Assembly: GCA_947498785.1 (NCBI GenBank)
Contig: CANMLS010000001.1
Span: 248,001 to 312,000 of the forward strand
DNA length: 64,000 nt
Direction of reading: 5' to 3'
From: an uncultured Aquimarina sp.
Lineage (GTDB): Bacteria; Bacteroidota; Bacteroidia; Flavobacteriales; Flavobacteriaceae
Both the position numbers and the translations under genes were made by a program. The notes beneath the pieces were generated by a model. That model was not told where the DNA came from and did not search any database. It worked only from the letters and a program-made list of their open reading frames with translations. Shown here piece by piece: positions 21,438 through 31,195 of this stretch (positions are counted from its first letter, which is position 1; every line of letters starts with the position of its first letter).

Positions 21438-22401
21438 AGGAGCTATATCACAATTTATAGAAAAGTATTATCTACATTTTAATGCAGCTTCTGTAGTAGA
21501 TGCAGCCAAAGCATATGAAACCCAAATTGATAAGGGTTCAAAAATGTTGGTATCTCTTGCTGGAGCAATGAGCACTGCCGAATTAGGTAAAATTTTTGCA
21601 GAAATGATTCGTCAGGACAAAATACACATTGTTTCTTGTACCGGAGCTAATCTCGAAGAAGATATTATGAATCTGGTGGCGCATAGCCATTATAAAAGAG
21701 TACCGAATTATCGAGATTTAACCCCACAACAGGAATGGGAATTATTAGAAAAAGGACTTAATCGAGTTACAGACACCTGTATTCCAGAAGAAGAAGCTTT
21801 TAGAAGATTACAACAACATATTTTTAAGATTTGGAAAGATGCTGAAGAAGCAGGAGAACGCTTTTTCCCACATGAGTTTATGTATAAGATGTTATTGTCT
21901 GGAGTTTTAGAACAATATTATGAGATAGACATTAAAGATAGCTGGATGTATGCTGCGGCCAAAGCCAATTTACCAATGGTAGTACCAGGATGGGAAGATA
22001 GTACAATGGGTAACATATTTGCCAGCTATGTACTGAAAGGAGAGCTCAAAGCCAGGACTATGAAATCTGGAATCGAGTATATGACATTTTTGGCTGATTG
22101 GTATACCGCTAATTCAAGTAATGGTATTGGATTCTTCCAAATTGGTGGTGGTATCGCAGGGGACTTTCCTATTTGTGTGGTACCCATGTTATATCAGGAT
22201 ATGGAGCGAACGGATACCCCGTTCTGGAATTATTTCTGCCAGATAAGTGACTCAACCACAAGCTATGGGTCTTATAGCGGAGCAGTACCTAATGAAAAGA
22301 TCACTTGGGGTAAACTGGATATAGATACTCCAAAGTTTGTCATAGAAAGCGATGCAACCATTGTGGCACCATTAATATTTGCCTATTTATTAGATATGTG
22401 A
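21421..22401 (+). CDS. Deoxyhypusine synthase-like protein
   Basis: MLVSLAGAMSTAELGKIFAEMIRQDKIHIVSCTGANLEEDI; overlaps agmatinase end. Confidence 0.88.
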   Translation: MSTKDKGAISQFIEKYYLHFNAASVVDAAKAYETQIDKGSKMLVSLAGAMSTAELGKIFAEMIRQDKIHIVSCTGANLEEDIMNLVAHSHYKRVPNYRDLTPQQEWELLEKGLNRVTDTCIPEEEAFRRLQQHIFKIWKDAEEAGERFFPHEFMYKMLLSGVLEQYYEIDIKDSWMYAAAKANLPMVVPGWEDSTMGNIFASYVLKGELKARTMKSGIEYMTFLADWYTANSSNGIGFFQIGGGIAGDFPICVVPMLYQDMERTDTPFWNYFCQISDSTTSYGSYSGAVPNEKITWGKLDIDTPKFVIESDATIVAPLIFAYLLDM

Positions 22402-22649
22402 ACAAAATGAAAACAGAACGAAACGCAAATTTGAAAAGAATTATTGTTGATTATAAAAAACTAAACAATACCATTCTGGATCTATTAGTGAATGAATATC
22501 CTGATGGGTATAATGATGAAAATATCATTACGTTTAGAAATGCACAAAACGAAATCGTAGAATGTGTAGAAGTAAAAACAGACGACACTTTATATCTGGT
22601 TAAAGTTAGTAAACGCTTGGTTAGTGCAATGAAAAGCCACGATGATTAA
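22398..22649 (+). CDS. Small conserved-looking protein of the polyamine operon
   Basis: 83 aa ORF overlapping the previous stop; in-frame continuation after TAA (see findings). Confidence 0.6.
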   Translation: MNKMKTERNANLKRIIVDYKKLNNTILDLLVNEYPDGYNDENIITFRNAQNEIVECVEVKTDDTLYLVKVSKRLVSAMKSHDD

Positions 22650-22700
22650 GATGACCAAGACAAAGAAACCGGTTTGCCAGAAGAGTTAGAAAAGGATTAG

Positions 22701-22889
22701 TTGTATGATAAAGTTAAAAGCTTTAAAGACAGCTATCGAAGTATTCATGATCAAATTGAAATTATAAAAGAAAATCTAGAGCTATTTAAGGACATTATAT
22801 TTCATAAAGAAAGTAGTAAGCTAGAATGGATCATTATCATTTTGATTTTGGTCGAAGTTATAGATATGTTCATTATAAAATTAATATAA
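22701..22889 (+). CDS. Short membrane protein resembling the C-terminus of RMD1/DUF155 family proteins
   Basis: [39 protein letters not shown] resembles the DUF155 C-terminal coiled-coil plus TM. Confidence 0.5.
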   Translation: MYDKVKSFKDSYRSIHDQIEIIKENLELFKDIIFHKESSKLEWIIIILILVEVIDMFIIKLI

Positions 22890-22903
22890 ACACAAACAAG
22901 ACA

Positions 22904-24280
22904 TTGGAAATAAAAGACCTAAAAATAATAGGAAGTGAAGAATGGTGCGTATTCGAGGAATTCGGGATTCCGGCTATCAAAGCACGTGTAGATTCTGGAG
23001 CAAAAACCTCTTCTATACAAGCAAATAATATTAAACTTATTCATAAAGAAACCGAAGAATGGGTGCGTTTTGAAGTCAACCCTATCCAAGATAATAGAAG
23101 TATCGTGATTCGATGTGAAATCAAACTACACGATAAACGTGTAGTAAAAAGTTCTTCTGGTATTTCAGAACAGCGTTTTGTGATCAAAACACCCGTGACT
23201 CTGGGTGATGCAACCTTTGATATTGAACTTACGCTTGCGAATCGTGACGCGATGGAATTTAGAATGTTATTAGGACGTGAAGCTCTTATGAATCGATACA
23301 TTGTAAACCCATCTATTAGTTTTGCACAGCAAAATTTCACAAATGAAGAAATTCTAATAAAGTATAGACCCTTTTTTAAAGAAAAATCAGGATTAAAGAT
23401 TGCCTTATTAGCTAGTAACCCAGAATTGTATAGTAATAAACGTATCGTTGAAGCAGGTATGGCCAGAGGTCACGAAATGGTATTTCTAAACGTAGAGCAG
23501 GCTTATATGAAATTGGATGCAACGGAGCCCGAAATAAGATATCGCGGGGGAAATATTATTGATGAATTTGATGCAATTATTCCTAGAATAAAGCCTTCAA
23601 TGACTTTCTATGCTTGCGCTCTGATAAGACAATTTGACTCTATGGGAGCCTTTTGCTTGAATACAGCAGAAGCGATTACCCAATCCAGAGATAAGCTATT
23701 GGCAACCCAACTTTTTGCCAAACACGATATTCATATTCCGATTACTGGATTTGCAAAATCACCTTTAGATACCAAGGATTTAATAAAAATGGTAAATGGT
23801 GCTCCGTTAATCATTAAACTTTTAGAAAGTACTCAAGGAAAAGGTGTGGTGCTGGCAGAAACAAACAAAGCTGCAGAAAGTGTTATCAATGCCTTTAAAA
23901 GTGTACAAACTAACATTTTAGTGCAGGAATTTATTAAAGAAGCTAATGGACAGGATATTCGTTGTTTTGTAGTGAACGGAAAAGTAGTAGCCTCAATGCA
24001 AAGACAAGCTGCAAAAGGAGAATTTAGAGCTAACATTCATCAAGGTGGATCAGCTTCTAAAATTAAAATAACTGCTGAAGAACGAAAATTAGCAATCAAA
24101 GCAGCAAAAATTCTAAGCCTTCCTGTAGCAGGAGTTGACATTATTCGATCTAACAAAGGCCCTCTTTTATTAGAAGTGAATTCTTCTCCAGGACTAGAAG
24201 GAATAGAAAATGCTACTGGATTGGATATTGCCAATATTATGATTGAAGCAATAGAAAAGAAGTTAAAATTTAAAAGATAA
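22904..24280 (+). CDS. Fusion: retropepsin-like (RimB/Zn_protease-type) domain plus RimK-type ATP-grasp ligase
   Basis: N-term [18 protein letters not shown] (aspartic-protease-like DSGA) and MLLGREAL; C-term [29 protein letters not shown] and [17 protein letters not shown] start at 22904 preferred. Confidence 0.85.
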   Translation: MEIKDLKIIGSEEWCVFEEFGIPAIKARVDSGAKTSSIQANNIKLIHKETEEWVRFEVNPIQDNRSIVIRCEIKLHDKRVVKSSSGISEQRFVIKTPVTLGDATFDIELTLANRDAMEFRMLLGREALMNRYIVNPSISFAQQNFTNEEILIKYRPFFKEKSGLKIALLASNPELYSNKRIVEAGMARGHEMVFLNVEQAYMKLDATEPEIRYRGGNIIDEFDAIIPRIKPSMTFYACALIRQFDSMGAFCLNTAEAITQSRDKLLATQLFAKHDIHIPITGFAKSPLDTKDLIKMVNGAPLIIKLLESTQGKGVVLAETNKAAESVINAFKSVQTNILVQEFIKEANGQDIRCFVVNGKVVASMQRQAAKGEFRANIHQGGSASKIKITAEERKLAIKAAKILSLPVAGVDIIRSNKGPLLLEVNSSPGLEGIENATGLDIANIMIEAIEKKLKFKR

Positions 24281-24600
24281 TATCTAAGATCACTATAAAA
24301 TTGAATTATCCTAGGATTATTTTACACGAGTTTTTAGAATTGATTTTGTGATCAATTCTAAAAACTCGTGTAAAATACTACGTATTCGCCAATTTGCTAC
24401 AATATAATATTTGTACTATAATGTTCTGCGTTATGTAACTTTTCTTTGGTAAGACAAAATTTTGAAGATTCTCAATTTTTAAAATTATGAGCGAGGAGGT
24501 GTAACGAAATGTTTCATTAAAAAAAGCTAATGAAACACTTATTATGCGAGCCTACAGTAGGAGGGGAGTGTAATGTGTGTGGAATAGGATTATTATTAAA
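24281..24600. repeat. Dispersed intergenic repeat, copy 1 (perfect 26-bp inverted repeat 24319-24344 / 24351-24376)
   Basis: Direct reading; shared with 29229-29470 and 39620-39950. Confidence 0.9.
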
Positions 24601-25297
24601 ACATTATAGCTATCATACCTTTTCTATAGTTATCTCCTATAGGAATCTCTATTTCACCTATCTCAATATCATTTTTTGTGTAAGCAGTAATCTTATTTTT
24701 ATTCACAATATAAGAACGATGAATTCGAATAAAACGCGCATCTAATTCTTTCTCAAAAGCTGAAATACTAAATTTTATAGTATGAGATTCATTATCTAAA
24801 TGAATTTTGATATAATCTTTTAGGCTTTCTACATATAGTATTTCATCAAAAATCATTTTTACTTTTTTACGATTTTTAGACACAAAAATAAAGTCATCTT
24901 CTGTGGTTGTCAAACTAGATTGAGTGTCATTTACAACGATAGAACTTTGCTCTTTAAATTTTTCAATAGCATTAAAAAATCTAGAAAAAGTTATGGGTTT
25001 GAGTAAATAATCAATAGCATTTAACTCAAAACCATCTAGAGCATAGTCACGATACGCAGTAGTAAAAATGACTTTAGGTTTTTGAAGTAGATTTTTAAAA
25101 AAATCGGTTCCTTTTAATACAGGCATTTCAATATCTAGAAAAAGCAAATCTACAGGTTGTTGTTGTAAAATAGTACTCGCTTTAATAGAACTTGCACAAG
25201 AAGCCACTAACTCAAAATCATCTAATTGCTTTAAATGCGTTTCTATTAGCTCTCTAGCTAATTCTTCGTCATCAATAATTAAACATTTGTAAATCAT
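24596..25297 (-). CDS. LytTR-family response regulator
   Basis: CLIIDDEELARELIETHL, LLFLDIEMPVLKG, RFIRIHRSYIVNKNKI. Confidence 0.95.
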   Translation of the reverse strand: MIYKCLIIDDEELARELIETHLKQLDDFELVASCASSIKASTILQQQPVDLLFLDIEMPVLKGTDFFKNLLQKPKVIFTTAYRDYALDGFELNAIDYLLKPITFSRFFNAIEKFKEQSSIVVNDTQSSLTTTEDDFIFVSKNRKKVKMIFDEILYVESLKDYIKIHLDNESHTIKFSISAFEKELDARFIRIHRSYIVNKNKITAYTKNDIEIGEIEIPIGDNYRKGMIAIMF

Positions 25298-26364
25298 TAT
25301 TTAACTAGTAATTTTAAAGTTACTGTATAAGAATCTTTAGTATTTTCAATATCTAAAAAATAATTGTCTCCATATAACAATTCTAGTTGTTTTTTTATGT
25401 TTTTTAAACCAATGCGATGCTCTGTGTTATTCTCTATACTAACATTAGGTTTTGAGTTTTCTATATTAAAAATAATCTCATCGCTTTCAAGGTTAATTTT
25501 TATCATAATAAATGCCTCATTTAGTTCTTGACTTACACCATGTTTGAACGCGTTTTCTATAAAAGTTAACAATAATAAAGGGGCTATTTTTACATCCCTA
25601 TTTATGTCTCTGTCAAATGTAATTTGAATACGTTTTCCATATCTAACTTTTTCTAATGAAAGATAATTTTCAATTAACTCAATCTCTTTTTGAAGAGATA
25701 CAAAGGTGTCATTACATCTGTACAACATGTAATCTAAAATGTCTGATAATTTTTCAATTACCGCTGGTGTTTCATCTGCCTTTTTTAATGCCAATGCATA
25801 AAGATTATTTAGAGTGTTAAATAAAAAATGTGGATTTAATTGATGTTTTAAAGCGTTAAGTTCTGTAGTTTTTTTCTGATCGCTAAGCTTCAAATATTTT
25901 TGTTGGTTTTTATAAAAACGAGCCATTAGCAATAATGCAGTAGGTGTTAAAAGTTTAATGGATTTACTTAAAAAAACAGAAATGTTTGTAAGCCTTTTCC
26001 AAAATGGTAATTCTGAGTACTTCTTTGTAATGTCATTATAAAATTCATAATATTTTGGTTCATAAAAATAGATATGTAGAACATTATAAAGAGTAAACAT
26101 TGCTATTAACAGAACGGCTATCCAAACCAAAAATAAAATTGTTTTTTTTGTATTTAAAAACTTTGGAACCAATACAAATAAACAAACGTAAGCAGTGATC
26201 ATTTGTGGGATTACAATCTTACATGTAGAATGAAATAATTGAATATATCCTGCTTCAAAATAAGTTAGATCTGAAGTGAACATAAAGTATAAGAACACAC
26301 ACAACCAAAACAATCCATGTTTGAAAAAGGTAACAGTATTGTATTTACTTTTTAAAATAGTCAT
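25297..26364 (-). CDS. LytS-like sensor histidine kinase
   Basis: ALKHQLNPHFLFNTLNNLYALAL and FIENAFKHGV. Confidence 0.93.
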   Translation of the reverse strand: MTILKSKYNTVTFFKHGLFWLCVFLYFMFTSDLTYFEAGYIQLFHSTCKIVIPQMITAYVCLFVLVPKFLNTKKTILFLVWIAVLLIAMFTLYNVLHIYFYEPKYYEFYNDITKKYSELPFWKRLTNISVFLSKSIKLLTPTALLLMARFYKNQQKYLKLSDQKKTTELNALKHQLNPHFLFNTLNNLYALALKKADETPAVIEKLSDILDYMLYRCNDTFVSLQKEIELIENYLSLEKVRYGKRIQITFDRDINRDVKIAPLLLLTFIENAFKHGVSQELNEAFIMIKINLESDEIIFNIENSKPNVSIENNTEHRIGLKNIKKQLELLYGDNYFLDIENTKDSYTVTLKLLVK

Positions 26365-26574
26365 ATAGACTTGCTAAATTACAATTATGCCTTCTAATAT
26401 TATGTGAAAGTTGATAAAACAGATCTTTAAGATGTCGGATAGAAGTTTTAAGTAGACAAAAATCGAATATGCTAATAATGTACTTTCTGTTTGCTAAAAC
26501 ATAGGATTGGTATATTAATTTTTTATTCCATTACCCATAGTTTTAGTTTTGAATCGAACTAAAACAATTAATAC

Positions 26575-26988
26575 ATGAAAAAATTAATTTTCACTTTACT
26601 ATTAAGTGTTATTTCTGCAAATGCTTTTGCGTATGAAACAGATATAGAGTTAATAACCAAAACACCGACAAGCTATATTGATGACTCTTCCAACATGCAA
26701 TCTAATAGGTTAAAAACTGCTTTTTATGAAAATTTAAACTTGTACTATGTAAAAAATGATAGTATAAAAATTTGGTCTGGAAAAGCATATATAAAGAACA
26801 CAAAAGAAGGAGAACCAACAGGAGAAATAGGTAAAATTATTTCTATAGATTATAAAAACAATGAAACAGTAGCAAATGTAGAAACCTCGCATCCTAAAAA
26901 TAAAAAATCGTATGTCGATTATTTTCTTTTACTCAAAACAGAGAGTAAATGGACTTTTATTAATAAAATATATACCAAAAGAAAATAA
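26575..26988 (+). CDS. Secreted protein of unknown function
   Basis: Signal peptide MKKLIFTLLLSVISANAFA; 4 bp upstream of the DUF5916 gene. Confidence 0.7.
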   Translation: MKKLIFTLLLSVISANAFAYETDIELITKTPTSYIDDSSNMQSNRLKTAFYENLNLYYVKNDSIKIWSGKAYIKNTKEGEPTGEIGKIISIDYKNNETVANVETSHPKNKKSYVDYFLLLKTESKWTFINKIYTKRK

Positions 26989-26991
26989 GTC

Positions 26992-29166
26992 ATGCAAAAA
27001 ATTATACATCTAGTTGCATTATCATTTTTTATTTCAAATTGTAGCTTTGGTGTTTATGCTCAAGAACCTTCTATTAAATACATAGATGCTAAAATTGAAG
27101 TAGATGGCAAGTTGAATGAAACTGTTTGGCAACAATTACAAAAACATACTGGTTTTTATAATTATTCACCAAATGATAAAGGTTTAGCTGAAAATCAAAC
27201 CCTAGTTAAATTATTTCATAATAAAGAATTTTTGTATGTAAGTGTTGTCTATTTTGATACTGAAGAGAAATCTCAAGTAAGTTCTTTAAAAAGGGATATC
27301 CCTATAGGCTTAAGCGATGGCTTTGTAATGGTTTTAGATACGCAGAATCAAGAACAAAATGGCTATTATTTTTCCGTTAATGCTTATGGAACTCTCATAG
27401 ATGGCATTGTTGAGAAAATTAATGGAGGTTACAATTTTACAACAAGTTGGAATACCGTTTGGTACGCAAAAACGAGTAACAAGATTAATGATAAGGTTTA
27501 TGAGCTTGCAATTCCGCTGAAAGCATTAAATTTTAATACTGAAAATACAATTTTTGGAATTCAGTTTTACACACGAGATATAAAGAAGAATTCTTGGACA
27601 ATTCTTAAAAATGTAAAAAGAAATTATAGATTATTTGATTTACGCTTTACCGAAAAATTTTCTGTAGATAATTTACCAAACAAATCAATATCTAAGTTTG
27701 CTATAACACCATCTGTTACGGCAAATTATCAAAATGATGTCATTGAAAATACAGATGTAACCACTTTTAAACCAAGTTTAGACATGCAATATAATCTAAC
27801 ATCATCCTTAAAATTAGATGCGACTATAAATCCAGATTTTTCACAGATTGATGTAGATCAGCAGGTTACAAACTTGACACGTTTTTCTATATTTTTCCCA
27901 GAACGCAGGAATTTCTTTTTAGAAAATTCTGATTTGTTTTCTAATCTAGGAGTAGCTGGAGTTAATCCGTTTTATTCTAGACGAATTGGAGCAAATAGTG
28001 ATATTCAATTTGGATTAAAATTATCTGGAAATATAGCTTCAAAAACCAGAATAGGTGTTTTAAATGTGCAGACAGATAAACAGAAAGATATTGCTTCACA
28101 AAACTTTGGAGCATTGGTTGCTGAACAGCAATTGACAAAGAACTTTACCACAACAGGATATTTTATAAATAGACAGGAAACAGATAAATTCGAGTTTATA
28201 GATAATTATAATCGTGTTTCAGGATTAAATCTTAATTATAAATCGAAAAATAATAAATGGATAGGTTTAGCAAATTTTGGAAAGAGTTTTAATGATGATA
28301 CCTCTAAAGACAATTATTTTTATAACGCTGGAATTTGGTATAACAAAAGAGGTTTAGAGTGGAATGCAGCCATTAAAAGCATAGGGAAAAATTTTATTAC
28401 AGATGTTGGTTTTGTGCCAAGATTAAATAATTACGATGCTATAAATGATATTGTTGTAAGAGAAGGATATACACAAACAACAGTTAGAATAGAATATGAA
28501 AAATTTTATGAAAACCATAAAAATTTAAACTCTTTCAAAATATTAAATTATAATCATAATATGTACTTTGATGAGAATAGGAAGTTGAATCAATCGTCTC
28601 ATTTTTTAAATTCAGTATTATTTTTTAAAAACTTATCAGCAATTTATTATGCATACACACATGATTTTATAGATTTAAAATATGGATTTGACCCTTTAGG
28701 AAATGGAAACGCATTACAACCAGAAAAATATCATTTTGGACATTTAAAAGTGGGGTATAATTCGGCAAATAATCAAAAGGTTCGTTATCAATTAAATATT
28801 CAAAGAGGGAATTATTATAGTGGAGTAAGAACTACAGCTGGTGCATATTTAAACTATCAAATGTTGCCTTTTGCAAATTTCGATCTGTCTTATGATGTTA
28901 ATGTAATAGATTTAAAGGCATTAGGGAAAGACACATTTCATCTAGCGAGTTTCACAGGAGAAGTTTTTTTTAATAATCGTTTAAATTGGACAACTTATGT
29001 ACAATATAACACACAGCGAGATAACTTTAATATTAACAGTCGTTTGCAATGGGAATACAAGCCCCTATCGTATATCTATTTAGTAGTTTCTGATAATTAT
29101 ATTCAAGATATAGCTCGTCAAAATTGGGGAGTTTCTTTTAAGATGAATTATAGAATGGATTTTTAA
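26992..29166 (+). CDS. DUF5916 domain protein (N-terminal CBM9-like, C-terminal barrel)
   Basis: IKYIDAKIEVDGKLNETVWQQL and PDFSQIDVDQQVTNLTRFSIFFPERRNFFLENSDLF. Confidence 0.9.
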   Translation: MQKIIHLVALSFFISNCSFGVYAQEPSIKYIDAKIEVDGKLNETVWQQLQKHTGFYNYSPNDKGLAENQTLVKLFHNKEFLYVSVVYFDTEEKSQVSSLKRDIPIGLSDGFVMVLDTQNQEQNGYYFSVNAYGTLIDGIVEKINGGYNFTTSWNTVWYAKTSNKINDKVYELAIPLKALNFNTENTIFGIQFYTRDIKKNSWTILKNVKRNYRLFDLRFTEKFSVDNLPNKSISKFAITPSVTANYQNDVIENTDVTTFKPSLDMQYNLTSSLKLDATINPDFSQIDVDQQVTNLTRFSIFFPERRNFFLENSDLFSNLGVAGVNPFYSRRIGANSDIQFGLKLSGNIASKTRIGVLNVQTDKQKDIASQNFGALVAEQQLTKNFTTTGYFINRQETDKFEFIDNYNRVSGLNLNYKSKNNKWIGLANFGKSFNDDTSKDNYFYNAGIWYNKRGLEWNAAIKSIGKNFITDVGFVPRLNNYDAINDIVVREGYTQTTVRIEYEKFYENHKNLNSFKILNYNHNMYFDENRKLNQSSHFLNSVLFFKNLSAIYYAYTHDFIDLKYGFDPLGNGNALQPEKYHFGHLKVGYNSANNQKVRYQLNIQRGNYYSGVRTTAGAYLNYQMLPFANFDLSYDVNVIDLKALGKDTFHLASFTGEVFFNNRLNWTTYVQYNTQRDNFNINSRLQWEYKPLSYIYLVVSDNYIQDIARQNWGVSFKMNYRMDF

Positions 29167-29228
29167 ATTTGGCCGAAATAGGGCAGAACGTTAAGAAAAG
29201 ATACAGTTTGGAAATCATACATAATGCT

Positions 29229-29470
29229 ACACATATGACCCAAATAGCTAAGATTACTATTAAATAAATTATCCTGGGATATTTTACACGAGTTTTTAGA
29301 ATTGATCACAAAATCAATTCTAAAAATCTACGGGTTGTAGGTGATAATGATATAGCTTACGAATATTAATGAAACTCAGGTCATAAAACGACTGTTATGT
29401 AACTTTTTTTGGTATGACACAATTTTGAAGATTCTCAATCTTCAAAATTGTGGACAAGGAGGTGTATATA
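29229..29470. repeat. Dispersed intergenic repeat, copy 2
   Basis: Shares AATTATCCTGGGATATTTTACACGAGTTTTTAGAATTGAT..ATCAATTCTAAAAA with copies 1 and 3; second perfect 16-bp hairpin 29418-29433/29437-29452. Confidence 0.88.
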
Positions 29471-29499
29471 TAATGGATTTTAGCTTATACTAATTAAAT

Positions 29500-30198
29500 C
29501 TAGAGCAATAGTTCATTAATATTGGCTTTATATAATTTACCAATAGGTATTGTATTGTCATCTAAATGAATTCTGTTTCCTTCAATACTTTTTATATGTA
29601 TTTTGGCAACAGCAAATGATTTATGTACTTGTGTAAAACCATCAGAAGCTAATGATTCCAATATATTCGAGAATTTATCTCTAACCGTGATGGTTTCATT
29701 TAGGGTAATAATTTCAGTATAATTTCCTGCAGCTTCTATGTATAAAATGGTATCAACTTCTACTTGTATGTGAGACTTTTTTTTACGAAAAAAGATACGC
29801 TTTGTTGAAGTATTAGTTTCTTGCGAAACGACATTTTTTATGACTGTTTTGGAGTCAATTACTTTATTAACTGCTTTTAAAAAACGCTCAAAACTAAATG
29901 GTTTTAATAAATAATCAGATACATTAAACTCATAACTTTCTATTGCAAACTCACTATATGCTGTGGTTACAATAACTTTTGGTGGGGATGGTAATGTTTT
30001 TAAAAATTCAAAACCTTTAAGTTTTGGCATATTTAAATCTAAGAAGATTAAATCTACTTGATTTGCATTCATATATTCAAGAGCCTCTAAAGCATTATAG
30101 CAGTTTTTTTGCAATTTCATATGAGGTAGCATTTCACAATATTCCATTATAATTTTGTGAGCTATAGGTTCATCATCTATGATTATATATCGTATCAT
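29500..30198 (-). CDS. LytTR-family response regulator
   Basis: YIIIDDEPIAHKIIMEYC, LIFLDLNMPKLKGFEFL, TQVHKSFAVAKIHIKSIEGNRI. Confidence 0.95.
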   Translation of the reverse strand: MIRYIIIDDEPIAHKIIMEYCEMLPHMKLQKNCYNALEALEYMNANQVDLIFLDLNMPKLKGFEFLKTLPSPPKVIVTTAYSEFAIESYEFNVSDYLLKPFSFERFLKAVNKVIDSKTVIKNVVSQETNTSTKRIFFRKKKSHIQVEVDTILYIEAAGNYTEIITLNETITVRDKFSNILESLASDGFTQVHKSFAVAKIHIKSIEGNRIHLDDNTIPIGKLYKANINELLL

Positions 30199-30992
30199 TT
30201 TAATAGTAAAGATAATTTAGCTTTATACGTATTAGTATCGACATCAAAGGAAAGCGTATGCTTATTTGGGTATACCAGTTCTAACCTTCGTTTTAAGTTT
30301 TTTAAACCAATACTATACTGATTTTCTGATTTTTGCAATTCAAAATTATTTTCAATTACAAAATCAACCTTATTTTTATCTGCTATAAAGTCTATATGGA
30401 TGTATGCATTTTTTTCCATGTTTTCTAAGCCATGCTTAAAGGCATTTTCTAATAGAATAATGAACAATAAAGGCATAATTTTACTATCATGGTTACCCAT
30501 TTGATAGTTGAATTTTATATCAGATTTTTTATGATAACGAATTTCTTGAAGCTCAATATAGTTTTTTAAGTATTCTAATTCATCTTTAAGAGTTACCCAA
30601 TCTTTTTGCCCTTCATAAATACTATACCGCATCATATCAGAAAGTTTTAAAACCATCTGTCTTTCTTTGGAGTTTTTTTCCATTAATCCATATAAATTAT
30701 TAAGCGTATTGAAAAAAAAGTGTGGATTTACCTGATTTTTTAAATGTAACAATTCTGTTTTTGTTTTCTCATGTTTTAATTTAATGACCAACTTAATTTG
30801 TTTCAGTATCCACTGTACCAATAAAAAAAATACAAAAACAAAATATAGAAAAGCAAGAATACCAAAGAGTTCGCTACTTCCAAAAAAATCATTAAACAAT
30901 AAAATACAAATCCCTATTCCTATAAGCAATGACCAAACTAACCATTTAGGAATCCATTTCATACTTTTTTCTATAAGCCATTTCATATTCAA
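30195..30992 (-). CDS. LytS-like sensor histidine kinase
   Basis: HLKNQVNPHFFFNTLNNLYGLM, LLENAFKHGLE. Confidence 0.93.
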   Translation of the reverse strand: MNMKWLIEKSMKWIPKWLVWSLLIGIGICILLFNDFFGSSELFGILAFLYFVFVFFLLVQWILKQIKLVIKLKHEKTKTELLHLKNQVNPHFFFNTLNNLYGLMEKNSKERQMVLKLSDMMRYSIYEGQKDWVTLKDELEYLKNYIELQEIRYHKKSDIKFNYQMGNHDSKIMPLLFIILLENAFKHGLENMEKNAYIHIDFIADKNKVDFVIENNFELQKSENQYSIGLKNLKRRLELVYPNKHTLSFDVDTNTYKAKLSLLLK

Positions 30993-31133
30993 TGATAGTT
31001 AAATGGAATGCTTAAAACAAATTAGTTGATGAACATATTAAGATGAGGGATGAATCTTTATATAATAGTGATAAAGATTCTTTAAACCATTCATTCGTAT
31101 TTGTATCACGTTTATAACGCTGTATATCACTTT

Positions 31134-31167
31134 TTGTTTTTTACCATAAAGATGCTGTATAAGTTTG
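31134..31167 (+). promoter_or_regulatory. Bacteroidetes-type promoter candidate for the ABC operon
   Basis: TTG, 23-nt spacer, TAAGTTTG (TAnnTTTG consensus) 28 nt upstream of ATG 31196. Confidence 0.45.
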
Positions 31168-31195
31168 TTTTAACAATCAACAAAAGGCGAACAAT

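Noticed and set aside
20573-24234. Minus-strand ORFs under the polyamine operon
   Set aside because: All lie opposite recognised enzymes and have low-complexity shadow translations.
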